DNA of 64,000 nucleotides from Terrabacter sp040702505 (GTDB lineage Bacteria > Actinomycetota > Actinomycetes > Actinomycetales > Dermatophilaceae). The DNA lies in the NCBI RefSeq assembly GCF_040702505.1, contig NZ_JBFBLC010000005.1, forward strand, positions 62,001 to 126,000, read 5' to 3'. The notes beneath the pieces are model-generated. The model was not told the DNA's origin, did not search any database, and saw only the letters and a program-made list of their open reading frames with translations. This document shows positions 26,466 through 35,979 of the stretch, in pieces (position 1 is the first letter of the stretch; each line of letters opens with the position of its first letter). The position numbers were made by a program, and so were the translations under genes.

Positions 26466-27524
26466 ATGACCGCACCAATTGGAATGGCGGTCGTGGGGGC
26501 AGGATATTGGGGGCCGAACCTCGTTCGGAATGCGATGGCCACGCCATCGCTCAATCTTCGCTGGCTCTGCGACCTCGACGAGGACCGCGCGAGGCGCGTA
26601 CTCGGTCCCTATTCGACCGTTGCGACCACGGACTCGTTCGACACGATCCTGAGCGACCCGCAGGTGCACGCGGTGGCGATCGCGACGCCCGCGGGCACGC
26701 ACTTCCCGCTCGCGATGGCGGCGCTCGACGCAGGCAAGCACGTCCTCGTGGAGAAGCCGCTGACCTCGTCACTGGCGGACGGCGAGAAGCTCGTCCATGC
26801 AGCTGAGGAGCGCGGGCTGGTCCTGATGTGCGACCACACCTACTGCTACACCTCCGCGGTCCAGGAGCTGAAGCGGATGGTGACCAGCGGCGAGGTGGGG
26901 GAGGTGCAGTTCATCGACTCCGTCCGGATCAACCTGGGACTGGTCCAGCCCGACGTCGACGTGCTGTGGGACCTCGCACCGCACGACGTCTCGATCCTCG
27001 ACCACCTGCTGCCCGAAGGGGTCCGGGTGGAGGCGGTCGCCTCCCACGGCGCCGACCCGATCGGACACGGGATGGCGTGTGTCGCCTACCTGACGCTGAG
27101 GCTCTCGACAGGCGCCATGGCCCACGTGCACGTCAACTGGCTGAGCCCGGTGAAGATCCGCACGATGGTCATCGGTGGTACGCACCGCACCGTCGTGTGG
27201 GACGACCTGAACCCGAGCCAGCGGCTCGCCGTCTACGACCGCGGCGTCGAGCGCGAGGCCCTCGAGCAGCTCGCGGCCGACGACCGCAAGCAGATGCGGA
27301 TCTCCTACCGGACCGGCGACATGGTGGCGCCGGCCCTGCGTGAGCAGGAGGCGCTGCGGTCGATGGTGGGGGAGTTCGTGGCCAGCATCACCGAACGCCG
27401 AGCGCCAGTCACCGACGGCTGGTCGGGGCTGCGCGTCATGCGTGTGCTCGAGGCGGCAGCGAAGAGCCTGCGGCGCGACGGTGCCTTCGTGTCCGTGGGG
27501 GAGAACGTGGGGGAGAACGCGTGA
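26466..27524 (+). CDS. Gfo/Idh/MocA family sugar dehydrogenase
   Basis: A 352-residue NAD(P)-dependent oxidoreductase. The Rossmann domain begins VVGAGYWGPNLVRN. The GKHVLVEKPL motif contains the conserved lysine, and DLAPHDVSILDHLLPEG contains the probable catalytic histidine of the C-terminal beta-sheet domain. With the epimerase and DegT aminotransferase that follow, it resembles the WlbA/WbpB step that oxidises C3 of a UDP-sugar before amination, so a 3-amino sugar is a reasonable inference. The start is probably leaderless. GTGA overlap with the next gene. Confidence 0.88.
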   Translation: MTAPIGMAVVGAGYWGPNLVRNAMATPSLNLRWLCDLDEDRARRVLGPYSTVATTDSFDTILSDPQVHAVAIATPAGTHFPLAMAALDAGKHVLVEKPLTSSLADGEKLVHAAEERGLVLMCDHTYCYTSAVQELKRMVTSGEVGEVQFIDSVRINLGLVQPDVDVLWDLAPHDVSILDHLLPEGVRVEAVASHGADPIGHGMACVAYLTLRLSTGAMAHVHVNWLSPVKIRTMVIGGTHRTVVWDDLNPSQRLAVYDRGVEREALEQLAADDRKQMRISYRTGDMVAPALREQEALRSMVGEFVASITERRAPVTDGWSGLRVMRVLEAAAKSLRRDGAFVSVGENVGENA

Positions 27525-28483
27525 TCAAGGACAGCGTCTGTCTGGTGACCGGCGGCGCCGGCACCATCGGCTCGACGATCGTCGACCAGCTCGTGGCGGC
27601 AGGTGCCGCCGAGGTGCGGGTCCTCGACAACTTCGTGCGGGGCCGCAAGGAGAACCTCGCCGAGGCCCTGGCGTCGGGTCCCGTTCAGGTGATCGAGGGC
27701 GACATCCGGGACGTCGGGGTGGTCGGCGAGGCGACGGAGGGGGTCGACGTCGTCTTCCACCAGGCGGCCATCCGCATCACCCAGTGCGCCCAGGAGCCGC
27801 GCCTGGCGCTCGAGGTCCTCGCCGACGGCACCTTCAACGTGCTGGAGGCGGCGGCAGCCGCGAAGGTGCGCAAGGTGGTCGCCGCCTCGTCGGCCTCGGT
27901 CTACGGGCTGGCCGCCGAGTTCCCGACCACGGAGTCGGCCGCCCCGTGGGACAACGACACGTTCTACGGTGCGGCCAAGGTCTTCAACGAGGGCATGCTG
28001 CGCAGCTTCCATGCGATGTACGGGCTCGACTACGTGGCCCTGCGCTACTTCAACGTCTACGGGCCGCGCATGGACGCGCACGGGCTCTACACCGAGGTGC
28101 TGATCCGGTGGATGGAGCGCATCGACGCCGGTGAGCCGCCGATCATCCTCGGTGACGGCCGGCAGACCATGGACTTCGTCTTCACCACCGACATCGCCCG
28201 CGCGAACCTGCTGGCCGCCGAGGCGGACGTCACGGACGCGGTCTTCAACATCGGGTGCAGCGTCGAGACGAGCCTGTCGGGCCTGGCCGAGGCTCTGCTC
28301 GAGAGCATGGGTTCCGACCTCTCCGTCGAGTTCGGTCCCGCTCGAGCGGTCAACGGTGTCACGCGACGGCTCGCCTCCATCGACGCGGCTCGCCGTCAGC
28401 TGGGCTGGGAGCCCGCGGTGCCGTTGTCAGAGGGGCTCGCCCGGCTCGTCGACTGGTGGCGGGCAGAGCGAGCAGGCTCATGA
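27521..28483 (+). CDS. NAD-dependent nucleotide-sugar epimerase/dehydratase (extended SDR)
   Basis: A 320-residue extended short-chain dehydrogenase acting on a nucleotide sugar. It has VTGGAGTIGSTIVDQL (NAD binding), FHQAAIRITQCAQEP, the catalytic SSASVYG serine region and the FYGAAK Tyr-x3-Lys pair, then RYFNVYGPRMD, typical of UDP-sugar 4-epimerases and WbpP/TviC-type enzymes. It acts in the cytoplasm, supplying an EPS precursor. Exact substrate unknown. GTG start overlapping the preceding stop, and its own stop overlaps the next ATG. Confidence 0.9.
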   Translation: MIKDSVCLVTGGAGTIGSTIVDQLVAAGAAEVRVLDNFVRGRKENLAEALASGPVQVIEGDIRDVGVVGEATEGVDVVFHQAAIRITQCAQEPRLALEVLADGTFNVLEAAAAAKVRKVVAASSASVYGLAAEFPTTESAAPWDNDTFYGAAKVFNEGMLRSFHAMYGLDYVALRYFNVYGPRMDAHGLYTEVLIRWMERIDAGEPPIILGDGRQTMDFVFTTDIARANLLAAEADVTDAVFNIGCSVETSLSGLAEALLESMGSDLSVEFGPARAVNGVTRRLASIDAARRQLGWEPAVPLSEGLARLVDWWRAERAGS

Positions 28484-29595
28484 TCCCGCTCGTCGACCTC
28501 TCCCTGCAGCACCAGCAGATCGCCGAGGAGGTGACGGAGGGCTTCGCCGACGTGCTCACGACCGGTGACTTCGTCGGCGGCAAGGCGGTCGCCGCCTTCG
28601 AGCAGGAGTACGCCCAGTTCGTCGGCGTGCGCGACTGCGTCGGCGTCGGCAACGGCACGGACGCGCTCGAGATGGCGCTGCGGGCCGTGGGGGTGGCCCC
28701 CGGCGACGAGGTCGTGCTGCCGGCGAACACCTTCATCGCCACCGCGGAGGCCGTCGTGCGGGCCGGGGCCCGACCCGTGCTCGTCGACGTCGACGACGCC
28801 GCGCTGCTCGTCGACCCCGACGCCGTGGAGGCCGCGCTCACCGAGCGCACCCGGGCCGTCATCCCCGTCGACCTCTACGGCCAGGTCGCGCCCTTCGACC
28901 GGCTGCCCGCCTCGCTGGCCGAGCGCGGCGTGGCCGTCATCGAGGACGCGGCGCAGTCCCAGGGGGCCAGCCGCAACGGCCGGTGCGCGGGGTCCTTCGG
29001 TGCGGCAGCGGGCACGAGCTTCTATCCCGGCAAGAACCTCGGCGCGTACGGCGACGGAGGCGCCGTGACCACGGACGACGAGGAGCTGGCCACACGCGTA
29101 CGCCTGCTCGGCGCCCACGGCAGCGCCGCGAAGTACGAGCACACCCACGTCGGGTTCAACTCCCGGCTGGACACGCTCCAGGCGGTCGTGCTGCGCGCGA
29201 AGCTGCGGCAGCTGCGCCGCTGGAACGCCGAGCGACGCGAGGCCGCGGCCTACTACGGGCAGCTGCTGGACGGCATACCCGGGCTCCGCCTGCCGGTCGT
29301 GCTCCCTGGAAACGAGCCCGTGTGGCACCTCTACGTCGTGCGCGTGCACGCCCAGAGGGACGAGGTCGTGCGTCGTATGCGTGAGCAGGGCGTGGGCGCG
29401 GGCGTGCACTACCCCGTCCCCCTCCACCTCACGCCGGCCATGGCGCACTTCGGGCACGGCCCGGGAAGCCTCCCGGTCAGCGAGCGTGCAGCGGCCGGGC
29501 TGGTCTCGCTGCCCATCTACCCGGGCATCACGCAGTCGCAGCAGGAGCGCGTCGCGCAGGTGCTCCGTGAGGCCCTGGGCCCCGGTGACGCCTGA
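28480..29595 (+). CDS. DegT/DnrJ/EryC1/StrS family sugar aminotransferase (second)
   Basis: A 371-residue PLP aminotransferase. Landmarks: IPLVDLSLQHQ at the N terminus, VGVGNGTDALEMALRAVG, IEDAAQSQGA and the PLP lysine in SFYPGKNLGAYGDGGA, whose SFYPxKNLGxxGDGG form is typical of WlbC/QdtB/FdtB enzymes making 3-amino sugars. This differs from the HPRK form of the aminotransferase at 23.7 kb, so the two probably serve different sugars. Coupled by ATGA to the epimerase gene upstream; it overlaps the flippase gene by 11 bases. An octamer at 29272 forces the ATA codon in DGIPG. Confidence 0.92.
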   Translation: MIPLVDLSLQHQQIAEEVTEGFADVLTTGDFVGGKAVAAFEQEYAQFVGVRDCVGVGNGTDALEMALRAVGVAPGDEVVLPANTFIATAEAVVRAGARPVLVDVDDAALLVDPDAVEAALTERTRAVIPVDLYGQVAPFDRLPASLAERGVAVIEDAAQSQGASRNGRCAGSFGAAAGTSFYPGKNLGAYGDGGAVTTDDEELATRVRLLGAHGSAAKYEHTHVGFNSRLDTLQAVVLRAKLRQLRRWNAERREAAAYYGQLLDGIPGLRLPVVLPGNEPVWHLYVVRVHAQRDEVVRRMREQGVGAGVHYPVPLHLTPAMAHFGHGPGSLPVSERAAAGLVSLPIYPGITQSQQERVAQVLREALGPGDA

Positions 29596-31162
29596 CGACC
29601 GCACCACGGACGCGCGGGCGGAGGGGGGCGCCAAGGGCGCGGTGGAGCGGCTCGAGCCGGAGGACGAGGCGCTCGGCAGGCGCGCCGCGTCGGGCGTCCT
29701 GTGGCTGGCGGCCCACAAGTGGGTGGTGCGCGCCAGCGGATTCGTGACCCTCCTGGTGCTCACCCACCAGCTGTCCCCGCGCGAGTTCGGTGTGGTGGCG
29801 GCGGCGATGACCGTGATCCCCATGGTCTACCTGCTTTCGGACCTCGGCTTCTCGACCTACCTGCTGCAGGCGGACGACGTCGACCAGGAGAGCCTGAGCA
29901 CGGCGTTCTGGACTTCGGTCGGAGCCGCCGCGGCGCTCACCACCTGTCTGGTCTCCCTCGCGCCCCTGTTCGCGACCGCCTTCCAGAACCCGGAGCTGGC
30001 TCCGGTCCTGCGGGTGCTGGTCCTCGCCGCCGTGCCCACCGTGCTGGCCGGTGTGCCCCTCGCGCTGCTGCGCAGGCGGCTCGCCTTCCGCTCGGTGGCA
30101 CTGCAGAGCCTGGCCGCTGCCCTGCTGGGCCAGGTCGTCGCGGTGGTGTTGGCGCTGCGCGGCGGCGGCGTGTGGGCGCTGGTGTGCCAGGTCATCGTCA
30201 CCCAGTCGGTGATGGCGGTCCTGGCCTGGCGAGGGGCTGCCTGGCGACCATCCTTCGTGCTCTCGCGCGTGCGCCTGCGGCGCATGGTGGTCTTCGGGGT
30301 GTGGGTCACCGGCTACGACGTGGTGGCGACGGTCCGGACGGTCGTCGAGAGCTGGATCGTCAGCGTCGCACTCGGCCCGTCCGCGCTGGGACTGCTCAAC
30401 GTCGCGCAACGGCTGGTGCTCGTGGCGCAGGAGCTCGTCGCGGCCTCGATGGTCCCGGTCTCGACGACCGTGTTCGCGAAGGTGCGCGAGTCGAGCGTGC
30501 GGCTGCGCAGCGCCTACCTCCGGGCCCTGGGCCTCGTGTACGCCGTCGTGTCACCGGTCATGGTCGTCATCGTCGTCACGGCCCCGACGCTCGTGCCGCT
30601 GCTGTTCGGGCAGCAGTGGGGCGCGAGCGTGGGGCCGACCCAGGCACTGGCGGTCGCCGGGATCATCACCCTGGGCGCCATGCTCGACCACGGACTCTTC
30701 TACGGACTGGGACGGCCGGGCACGTGGCTGGCCTACTCCGTGGCCGTTGACGTCGTGACGGTGGCTACGACGGCCGTTGCCGTGCACTGGGGGCTCACGG
30801 GCGTCACCGTGGGCTTCGTCGCCGTGGCACTGCTCGCCACCATCGCCCGCTGGTTGCTGATCTCCAGGCTGCACGGGTGGACGGTCGCCGAGTCCGCGCG
30901 CCCCTTCCTGCGCATCGCCCCGGTCACGGTCCTGTCGTCGCTCGTCGGCGCCGCCACCCTCGCGTTCCTTCCCGGCCGACCATGGGCCGCGTCGCTGGTG
31001 GCCGCCGCAGTGACGCTGGTCGTCTACGTGTGCCTGCTGCGCCTGATGGCGAGCCACGTGATCCGCACGGCCCTCGGCGTCCTCCCGGTGCCGCAGCGGT
31101 ATGCCGCGCGCATCGGGCGGCTGCTGGGCGTCGGGCGCGTGACGGCCACCGACCCACTCTGA
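29585..31162 (+). CDS. Wzx-type lipopolysaccharide/oligosaccharide flippase (MOP superfamily)
   Basis: A 525-residue integral membrane protein with roughly 12-14 hydrophobic helices. The N-terminal SGVLWLAAHKWVVRASGFVTLLVLT and PREFGVVAAAMTVIPM are the usual opening of the polysaccharide-transporter (PST) family. It is expected to flip undecaprenyl-pyrophosphate-linked repeat units to the outer face of the membrane. The start is taken as GTG 29585, inside the end of the aminotransferase gene; the frame is open further upstream but codes for charged non-family sequence. Last gene of the 26.5-31.2 kb run. Confidence 0.88.
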   Translation: MTPDDRTTDARAEGGAKGAVERLEPEDEALGRRAASGVLWLAAHKWVVRASGFVTLLVLTHQLSPREFGVVAAAMTVIPMVYLLSDLGFSTYLLQADDVDQESLSTAFWTSVGAAAALTTCLVSLAPLFATAFQNPELAPVLRVLVLAAVPTVLAGVPLALLRRRLAFRSVALQSLAAALLGQVVAVVLALRGGGVWALVCQVIVTQSVMAVLAWRGAAWRPSFVLSRVRLRRMVVFGVWVTGYDVVATVRTVVESWIVSVALGPSALGLLNVAQRLVLVAQELVAASMVPVSTTVFAKVRESSVRLRSAYLRALGLVYAVVSPVMVVIVVTAPTLVPLLFGQQWGASVGPTQALAVAGIITLGAMLDHGLFYGLGRPGTWLAYSVAVDVVTVATTAVAVHWGLTGVTVGFVAVALLATIARWLLISRLHGWTVAESARPFLRIAPVTVLSSLVGAATLAFLPGRPWAASLVAAAVTLVVYVCLLRLMASHVIRTALGVLPVPQRYAARIGRLLGVGRVTATDPL

Positions 31163-31383
31163 GGCCATCCCTTTTGCTCGGTGTTGGTGGCGACTGTGCG
31201 CTTTTCGGTGCACCTGCGCGAAAAGCCCGCAAAAAAAGCAAGCGCCTATTTCGTGAAGTGCTGAAAAGGCGTCCGGCGGAATGACATTTGCGATTCTTCC
31301 GCGCGCATTCCTCTGAGCGACTAACACTTGAGAGTGCCACCCGGGGGGGTTGCTTTTTTTGGTCAAGGGAGGGTTTGGGGCCC
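31163..31383 (+). promoter_or_regulatory. AT-richer leader of the AlgD-like operon with internal hairpins
   Basis: A 221-base gene-free interval with lower GC than its flanks. A hairpin GCTTTTCG (31200-31207)/CGAAAAGC (31219-31226), followed by CCGC and an A-run, probably terminates the flippase run. Further on are CACTTGAGAGTG and, just before the next gene, a T-tract terminator (31336-31360). GGGAGG at about 31367-31372 is the probable ribosome-binding site. Confidence 0.55.
31336..31360 (+). terminator. T-tract terminator in the leader, 24 bases before the AlgD-like gene
   Basis: GCCACCC pairs with GGGTTGC (one mismatch) across a G-rich loop and is followed directly by seven T residues (31354-31360), the only T-tract terminator noticed in the window. 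It ends 24 bases before the ATG at 31384, with the ribosome-binding site behind it, so a transcript starting upstream would have to read through it. This suggests attenuation. Confidence 0.5.
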
Positions 31384-32706
31384 ATGCGAATCACTGTGCT
31401 CGGACTCGGCTACGTCGGCACCATCACCGCGGCAGGGCTGGCCTCCAAGGGCCACCACGTCGTCGGCGTCGACGTGGACGAGTCCAAGGTCGAGAGTCTG
31501 CGGCGGGGCGCCAGCCCGGTCGTCGAGCCGGGGATCGACGAGCTGGTGGCGGAGGGCATCGCCACCGGTCGGCTCGACGCCACCACGGACATTCGGGCGG
31601 CGCTGGACCGCTCCGACGTCTCCCTCGTGTGCGTGGGCACGCCGTCCACGGCCCGGGGGAGCACCGACCTGACGTTCATGCGTCGGGTGCTTGCCGACCT
31701 GCGCGAGGCGATGGACTCGGTGCGCCCGCCCGACTCCGGGCACCACAGCGTCGTCATCCGCTCCACGGTCCCGCCCGGCACGGGAGCCACTGTCGTCGCG
31801 CCCGTCTTCGACGCGTCGCCGCTGCCGGCGGGATGGAGCGTGGGCACGGCGATGTGCCCCGAGTTCCTGCGCGAGGGCTCGGGGGTCGCCGACTTCTACG
31901 ACCCGCCGTTCGTCGTGGTGGGCACTGCCGACGACGCCACGCGCCGGGCGCTCGCCGAGCTGTTCGCCTTCGTGGGTCAGGGTGTCCACGACGTGGACGT
32001 GCCGACCGCCGAGGCCCTGAAGTACGCGTGCAACGCCTTCCACGCCGTCAAGATCACCTTCGCCAACGAGATGGGCCGGCTCTTCTCGCAGTACGGCGTC
32101 GACGCGCGCCGGGTCATGCAGATCTTCTGCGAGGACGACAAGCTCAACCTCTCGTCCGCCTACCTGCGGCCGGGATTCGCCTTCGGCGGGTCCTGCCTTC
32201 CCAAGGACCTGCGCGCGCTGCAGGACCTCGCCCGCGTCGCGGCGGTCGACCTGCCGCTCATCAGCGCCACGACCACGAGCAACGAGCTCGTCGTGCGCCA
32301 CGTCGTGGACCGAGTCCTCGCGACGCGCCTGGAGCGGGTGGCCCTGCTCGGGCTGAGCTTCAAGATGCACACCGACGACGTGCGCGAGAGCCCGAGCCTC
32401 GAGCTGGCCGAGCGCTTCATCGGCAAGGGCCTCGACGTGCGCGTCTACGACCCCATCGTCAACCCGGACCGCCTGGTCGGCGCCAACCTGCGCCACCTCC
32501 AGAGCCGGCTCACGCACGTCAACCGGCTGCTCGCGCCGTCTCCCGAGGAGGCCCTGCGGGACGCCGACATCGCGATCGTCACCTCCACCGAACCGGCGGT
32601 GCTGGCCGCGCTGCGAGCCCACCCGCCACAGTTCGTGCTCGACATGAGCGGGCGCCTCGGCGACGACCTCGAGCGCCTTCCCGGCTACGAAGGGGTCAGC
32701 TGGTGA
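31384..32706 (+). CDS. GDP-mannose 6-dehydrogenase-like nucleotide-sugar dehydrogenase
   Basis: A 440-residue UDP-glucose/GDP-mannose dehydrogenase-family enzyme that oxidises C6 of the sugar in two NAD-dependent steps to a uronate. It has GLGYVGTITAAGLASKGH (NAD binding), STVPPGTGATV, CPEFLREG, and the nucleophilic cysteine in FAFGGSCLPKDLRAL. LNLSSAYLRPGFAFGGS, KMHTDDVRESPSLELAERFIGKG and the ending EGVSW follow Pseudomonas AlgD more closely than UDP-glucose dehydrogenases do, so GDP-mannuronate is the favoured product (inferred). First gene of a nine-gene run to 46.2 kb; GTGA overlap with the next gene. Confidence 0.88.
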   Translation: MRITVLGLGYVGTITAAGLASKGHHVVGVDVDESKVESLRRGASPVVEPGIDELVAEGIATGRLDATTDIRAALDRSDVSLVCVGTPSTARGSTDLTFMRRVLADLREAMDSVRPPDSGHHSVVIRSTVPPGTGATVVAPVFDASPLPAGWSVGTAMCPEFLREGSGVADFYDPPFVVVGTADDATRRALAELFAFVGQGVHDVDVPTAEALKYACNAFHAVKITFANEMGRLFSQYGVDARRVMQIFCEDDKLNLSSAYLRPGFAFGGSCLPKDLRALQDLARVAAVDLPLISATTTSNELVVRHVVDRVLATRLERVALLGLSFKMHTDDVRESPSLELAERFIGKGLDVRVYDPIVNPDRLVGANLRHLQSRLTHVNRLLAPSPEEALRDADIAIVTSTEPAVLAALRAHPPQFVLDMSGRLGDDLERLPGYEGVSW

Positions 32707-34022
32707 CGTCGCAGGACGGCGCAGACGCCGCGGCCGGCGCGGCCGGCGACCGGCCGCGCGTGCTGATCATCGTGCAGAACCTCCCGGTGCCCTTCGACCG
32801 CCGGGTGTGGCTCGAGTCCCGGACGCTGCGGGACGCGGGCTACGACGTCACCGTCGTCTGCCCCACCGGCGAGGGGACGGGGGCGGAGCAGGTGGTCGAC
32901 GGCGTGCGCATCGTGGCCTACCCGGCATACGCCCCCGGGGGCTCGGCCCTCGGCTACCTCGGGGAGTACGCGTACTCCTTCCTCGCGACCGCGCGCCTGG
33001 CGCTGCGTGAGCGGCGGAGGGGGCGCTTCGACGTCGTCCAGGCGTGCAACCCGCCCGACATCTTCTGGCCGCTCGCGCGGTGGTTGCGTCTGCGCGACGG
33101 CAGCCGCTTCGTCTTCGACCACCACGACCTGTGCCCGGAGCTGTTCCAGTCGCGCTTCCCCGACGGGCGACGGGCGCTGCACCGCGGGCTGCTCTTCCTG
33201 GAGCGGCAGACCTTCCGTGCCGCCGACCGCGTCACCTCGACGAACGGGTCGTACGCCGAGATCGCGGTCCGTCGCGGCGGCAAGGCGCACGAGCACGTGA
33301 CGGTCGTGCGCACCGGCCCCGACCCGACGCGGCTGCGGCGCGGCGAGCCGGTGCCCGCGCTGCGCCGCGGGCGTGAGCACCTCGTGGCCTACGTCGGGGT
33401 CATGGGTCCGCAGGACGGCGTCGACCTCGCGATCGCGGCCGCCGACGTGGTCGTCCACGGGATGGGTCGCGACGACATCGGCTTCTGCCTGATGGGCGCG
33501 GGCGACGAGCGCGAGCGGCTGCTCGCCGAGCGGGACCGGCGCGGGCTCGCCGACCACGTCGAGATGCCGGGGCGGGTGTCCGACGAGGTGATGGCGCAGG
33601 TGCTCTCGACCGCCGACCTCGGGCTGTGCCCCGACCCGCTCAACCCGCTCAACGACGTCTCGACGATGAACAAGACCATGGAGTACATGGCGTTCGAGCT
33701 GCCCGTCGTCGCCTTCGACCTGCGCGAGACGAGGGTCTCGGCACAGGACGCCGCCCGCTACGTCACGCCCAACTCGGTCGAGGAGTATGCCGCAGCGATC
33801 GTCGAGCTCGTCGACGACCCCCAGGCGCGGGCCCGGATGGGCAGCCTCGGCCGTCGGCGCGTGGAGGAGCAGCTCGCGTGGCCGTACCAGAGCGCCGCGT
33901 ACCGGCGCGTCTTCGACGAGCTCGTCGGCGCTGCACCGGTGTCGGCGCCGACACAGACGCCGGCCGTCACCGGGGTCGCCGAGGTCGGGGCGGGCTCGCC
34001 CGTCGCGGGATCGGAGGCCTGA
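32703..34022 (+). CDS. Family 4 glycosyltransferase
   Basis: A 439-residue GT-B enzyme. The N-terminal half has VLIIVQNLPVPFDRRVWLES and the FDHHDLCPELFQSRF motif typical of EPS transferases related to WbuB/EpsF. The C-terminal half contains VAYVGVMGPQDGVD and NDVSTMNKTMEYMAFELPVVAFD, where the donor sugar nucleotide binds. A Pro/Thr/Val/Ala-rich tail of about 35 residues ends the protein. GTG start overlapping the stop of the dehydrogenase gene; four bases before the amidotransferase gene. Donor unknown, but a uronate from the preceding enzyme is possible. Confidence 0.9.
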   Translation: MTSQDGADAAAGAAGDRPRVLIIVQNLPVPFDRRVWLESRTLRDAGYDVTVVCPTGEGTGAEQVVDGVRIVAYPAYAPGGSALGYLGEYAYSFLATARLALRERRRGRFDVVQACNPPDIFWPLARWLRLRDGSRFVFDHHDLCPELFQSRFPDGRRALHRGLLFLERQTFRAADRVTSTNGSYAEIAVRRGGKAHEHVTVVRTGPDPTRLRRGEPVPALRRGREHLVAYVGVMGPQDGVDLAIAAADVVVHGMGRDDIGFCLMGAGDERERLLAERDRRGLADHVEMPGRVSDEVMAQVLSTADLGLCPDPLNPLNDVSTMNKTMEYMAFELPVVAFDLRETRVSAQDAARYVTPNSVEEYAAAIVELVDDPQARARMGSLGRRRVEEQLAWPYQSAAYRRVFDELVGAAPVSAPTQTPAVTGVAEVGAGSPVAGSEA

Positions 34023-34026
34023 GCGG

Positions 34027-35940
34027 ATGTGCGGCATCGCGGGGGCGTTCCAGCAGCCCGACGGCAAGCTCGTCGTCACCACCATGACCGACCGTCTCGG
34101 GCACCGGGGACCGGACGCGGGCGGCGTCGTCGAGCTCGTCGCCCCCGAGAGCGCGGTCGTGCTCGGGCACCGTCGCCTGTCGATCATCGACCTGTCGGCG
34201 GCCGCGGACCAGCCCTTCGCCAAGGACGGCCTGACCCTCACCTACAACGGGGAGATCTACAACCACGCGCAGCTGCGCCGGCAGCTCGAGGGGCTCGGCG
34301 TCCGCTTCGCCACCCGGTCGGACACCGAGGTCGTGCTCGAGGCGTGGCGGGTCTGGGGCACCGACTCGCTGCGCCGGCTCCGGGGCATGTTCGCGTTCGC
34401 CGTGCACGACGAGCGCACCGGCAGCCTCACCCTCGCCCGCGACCCGCTCGGGATCAAGCCGCTCTACGTCATGGACCGGGGCGACGGCATGCTGTTCGCC
34501 TCCGAGCTCAAGGCGCTCCTCAGCGCGGTCGGCGCGGAGCTGAGCGTCAACCCGGCGGCCATGGTCGCCTCCGCGCTCTACTACTGGCTGCCGCAGGACA
34601 TCGACGCGGTCACGCAGGTGCGCAAGCTCGCCCCGGGCTCCTGGGTGCGCTACGACCGGGACGGCGCCGTCTCCTCGGGCACCTACTGGGACGCGGCCGA
34701 GGAGGCCTTCCGCGCGTCACGCTCGCCCAGGTCGGACCTCCGCGACGTGCTGACGGCCTCGGTGGAGGCGCACCTGGTGGCAGACGTCCCCGTCGCGTGC
34801 TTCCTGAGCGGTGGGCTCGACTCGAGCCTCATCGCGGCCCTGGCCCATCGGCGCGACCCGTCGCTCGAGGCGTACACCATCGCCTTCCGGCCCGAGGACC
34901 AGCGGCTCGAGGCGATGCCGGACGACGCGCCCTACGCGCGGCTGCTCGCCGGGCGACTGGGCATGCGGTTGCACGAGATCGAGCTGCACCCGGACGTCGC
35001 GTCCCTGCTTCCGCGCATGGTCGACGTGCTCGACGAGCCGATCGGCGACCCCGCGGCCATCAACACGCTGCTCATGTGCGAGGCGGCGCGCGAGGCCGGG
35101 GTGAAGGTGCTGCTGTCCGGCATGGGCGCCGACGAGCTGTTCGGCGGCTACCGCAAGCACTACGCGATGCTCCTCGGCTCCCGCTACCGCCGGGTGCCGG
35201 CCGCCGTCCGCGAAGGCGTCGTCGGTCCGGTGGTGCGGGCGATGCCCGTCACCGTCGGCGGTCGCGGCGTGCGCACGACCCGGTGGGCGCAGCGCTTCGT
35301 CAGCTTCGCCGGGCTGCCCGAGGAGGAGGCCTTCCGGCGCAGCTACACGCTCTACGACAGGGACGAGCTCGTGGGACTGCTCGACCCCGACCTCGCGGGC
35401 GCCGTGGACGAGGTGATCGGCCGGCACCGGGCGGTCTACGAGGACAACGACCTCGACGAGGCGGTCGCGCGGATGTGCCTGGCCGACAGCCGGATGTTCA
35501 TGGCCGGCCTCAACCTCACCTACACCGACCGGGCGAGCATGGCGGCCTCGACGGAGGTCCGGGTCCCGTTCGTCGACCCGGTCGTCTTCGACGCCGCCTT
35601 CTCGCTGAAGGACTCCGACCGGATCCGCGGGCGGGTGCAGAAGGCGGCCCTGCGGGAGGTGGCCCGCGAGTGGCTGCCGCGCGAGATCGTCGACCGGCCG
35701 AAGGCCAGCTTCGGGGCGCCCTTGCGGGCCTGGGTGTCGAACGACCTGCGCGAGCTGGTGGACGACGTCCTGCTCGACGGCGAGCTCGTGCGCTCCGGCT
35801 TCCTCCGGCGCGAGCCGCTGCAGCGGATCGTCGACGACCAGCGCACCGGCCGACGGGACGAGTCCAAGCAGGTGTGGCAGCTGCTCAGCCTCGAGCTGTG
35901 GTACCGCAACGCCCGATCAGCCGGGGTGCGGGCTGCGTGA
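34027..35940 (+). CDS. Asparagine synthase-like glutamine amidotransferase
   Basis: A 637-residue AsnB-type enzyme. It starts MCGIAGAF with the N-terminal catalytic cysteine of the glutaminase domain, followed by LGHRGPD-type and RLSIIDLS motifs and TYNGEIYN. The synthetase domain carries the pyrophosphatase loop FLSGGLDSSLIAALA and SGMGADELFGGYRKHY. The full set of residues suggests an active enzyme. In EPS loci such proteins are thought to amidate uronic acid carboxyl groups, which fits the AlgD-like dehydrogenase two genes upstream; true asparagine synthesis cannot be excluded. Confidence 0.92.
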   Translation: MCGIAGAFQQPDGKLVVTTMTDRLGHRGPDAGGVVELVAPESAVVLGHRRLSIIDLSAAADQPFAKDGLTLTYNGEIYNHAQLRRQLEGLGVRFATRSDTEVVLEAWRVWGTDSLRRLRGMFAFAVHDERTGSLTLARDPLGIKPLYVMDRGDGMLFASELKALLSAVGAELSVNPAAMVASALYYWLPQDIDAVTQVRKLAPGSWVRYDRDGAVSSGTYWDAAEEAFRASRSPRSDLRDVLTASVEAHLVADVPVACFLSGGLDSSLIAALAHRRDPSLEAYTIAFRPEDQRLEAMPDDAPYARLLAGRLGMRLHEIELHPDVASLLPRMVDVLDEPIGDPAAINTLLMCEAAREAGVKVLLSGMGADELFGGYRKHYAMLLGSRYRRVPAAVREGVVGPVVRAMPVTVGGRGVRTTRWAQRFVSFAGLPEEEAFRRSYTLYDRDELVGLLDPDLAGAVDEVIGRHRAVYEDNDLDEAVARMCLADSRMFMAGLNLTYTDRASMAASTEVRVPFVDPVVFDAAFSLKDSDRIRGRVQKAALREVAREWLPREIVDRPKASFGAPLRAWVSNDLRELVDDVLLDGELVRSGFLRREPLQRIVDDQRTGRRDESKQVWQLLSLELWYRNARSAGVRAA

Positions 35941-35979
35941 CGAACCGACATGACGACGTGACCATCGACAGGACGTGAG

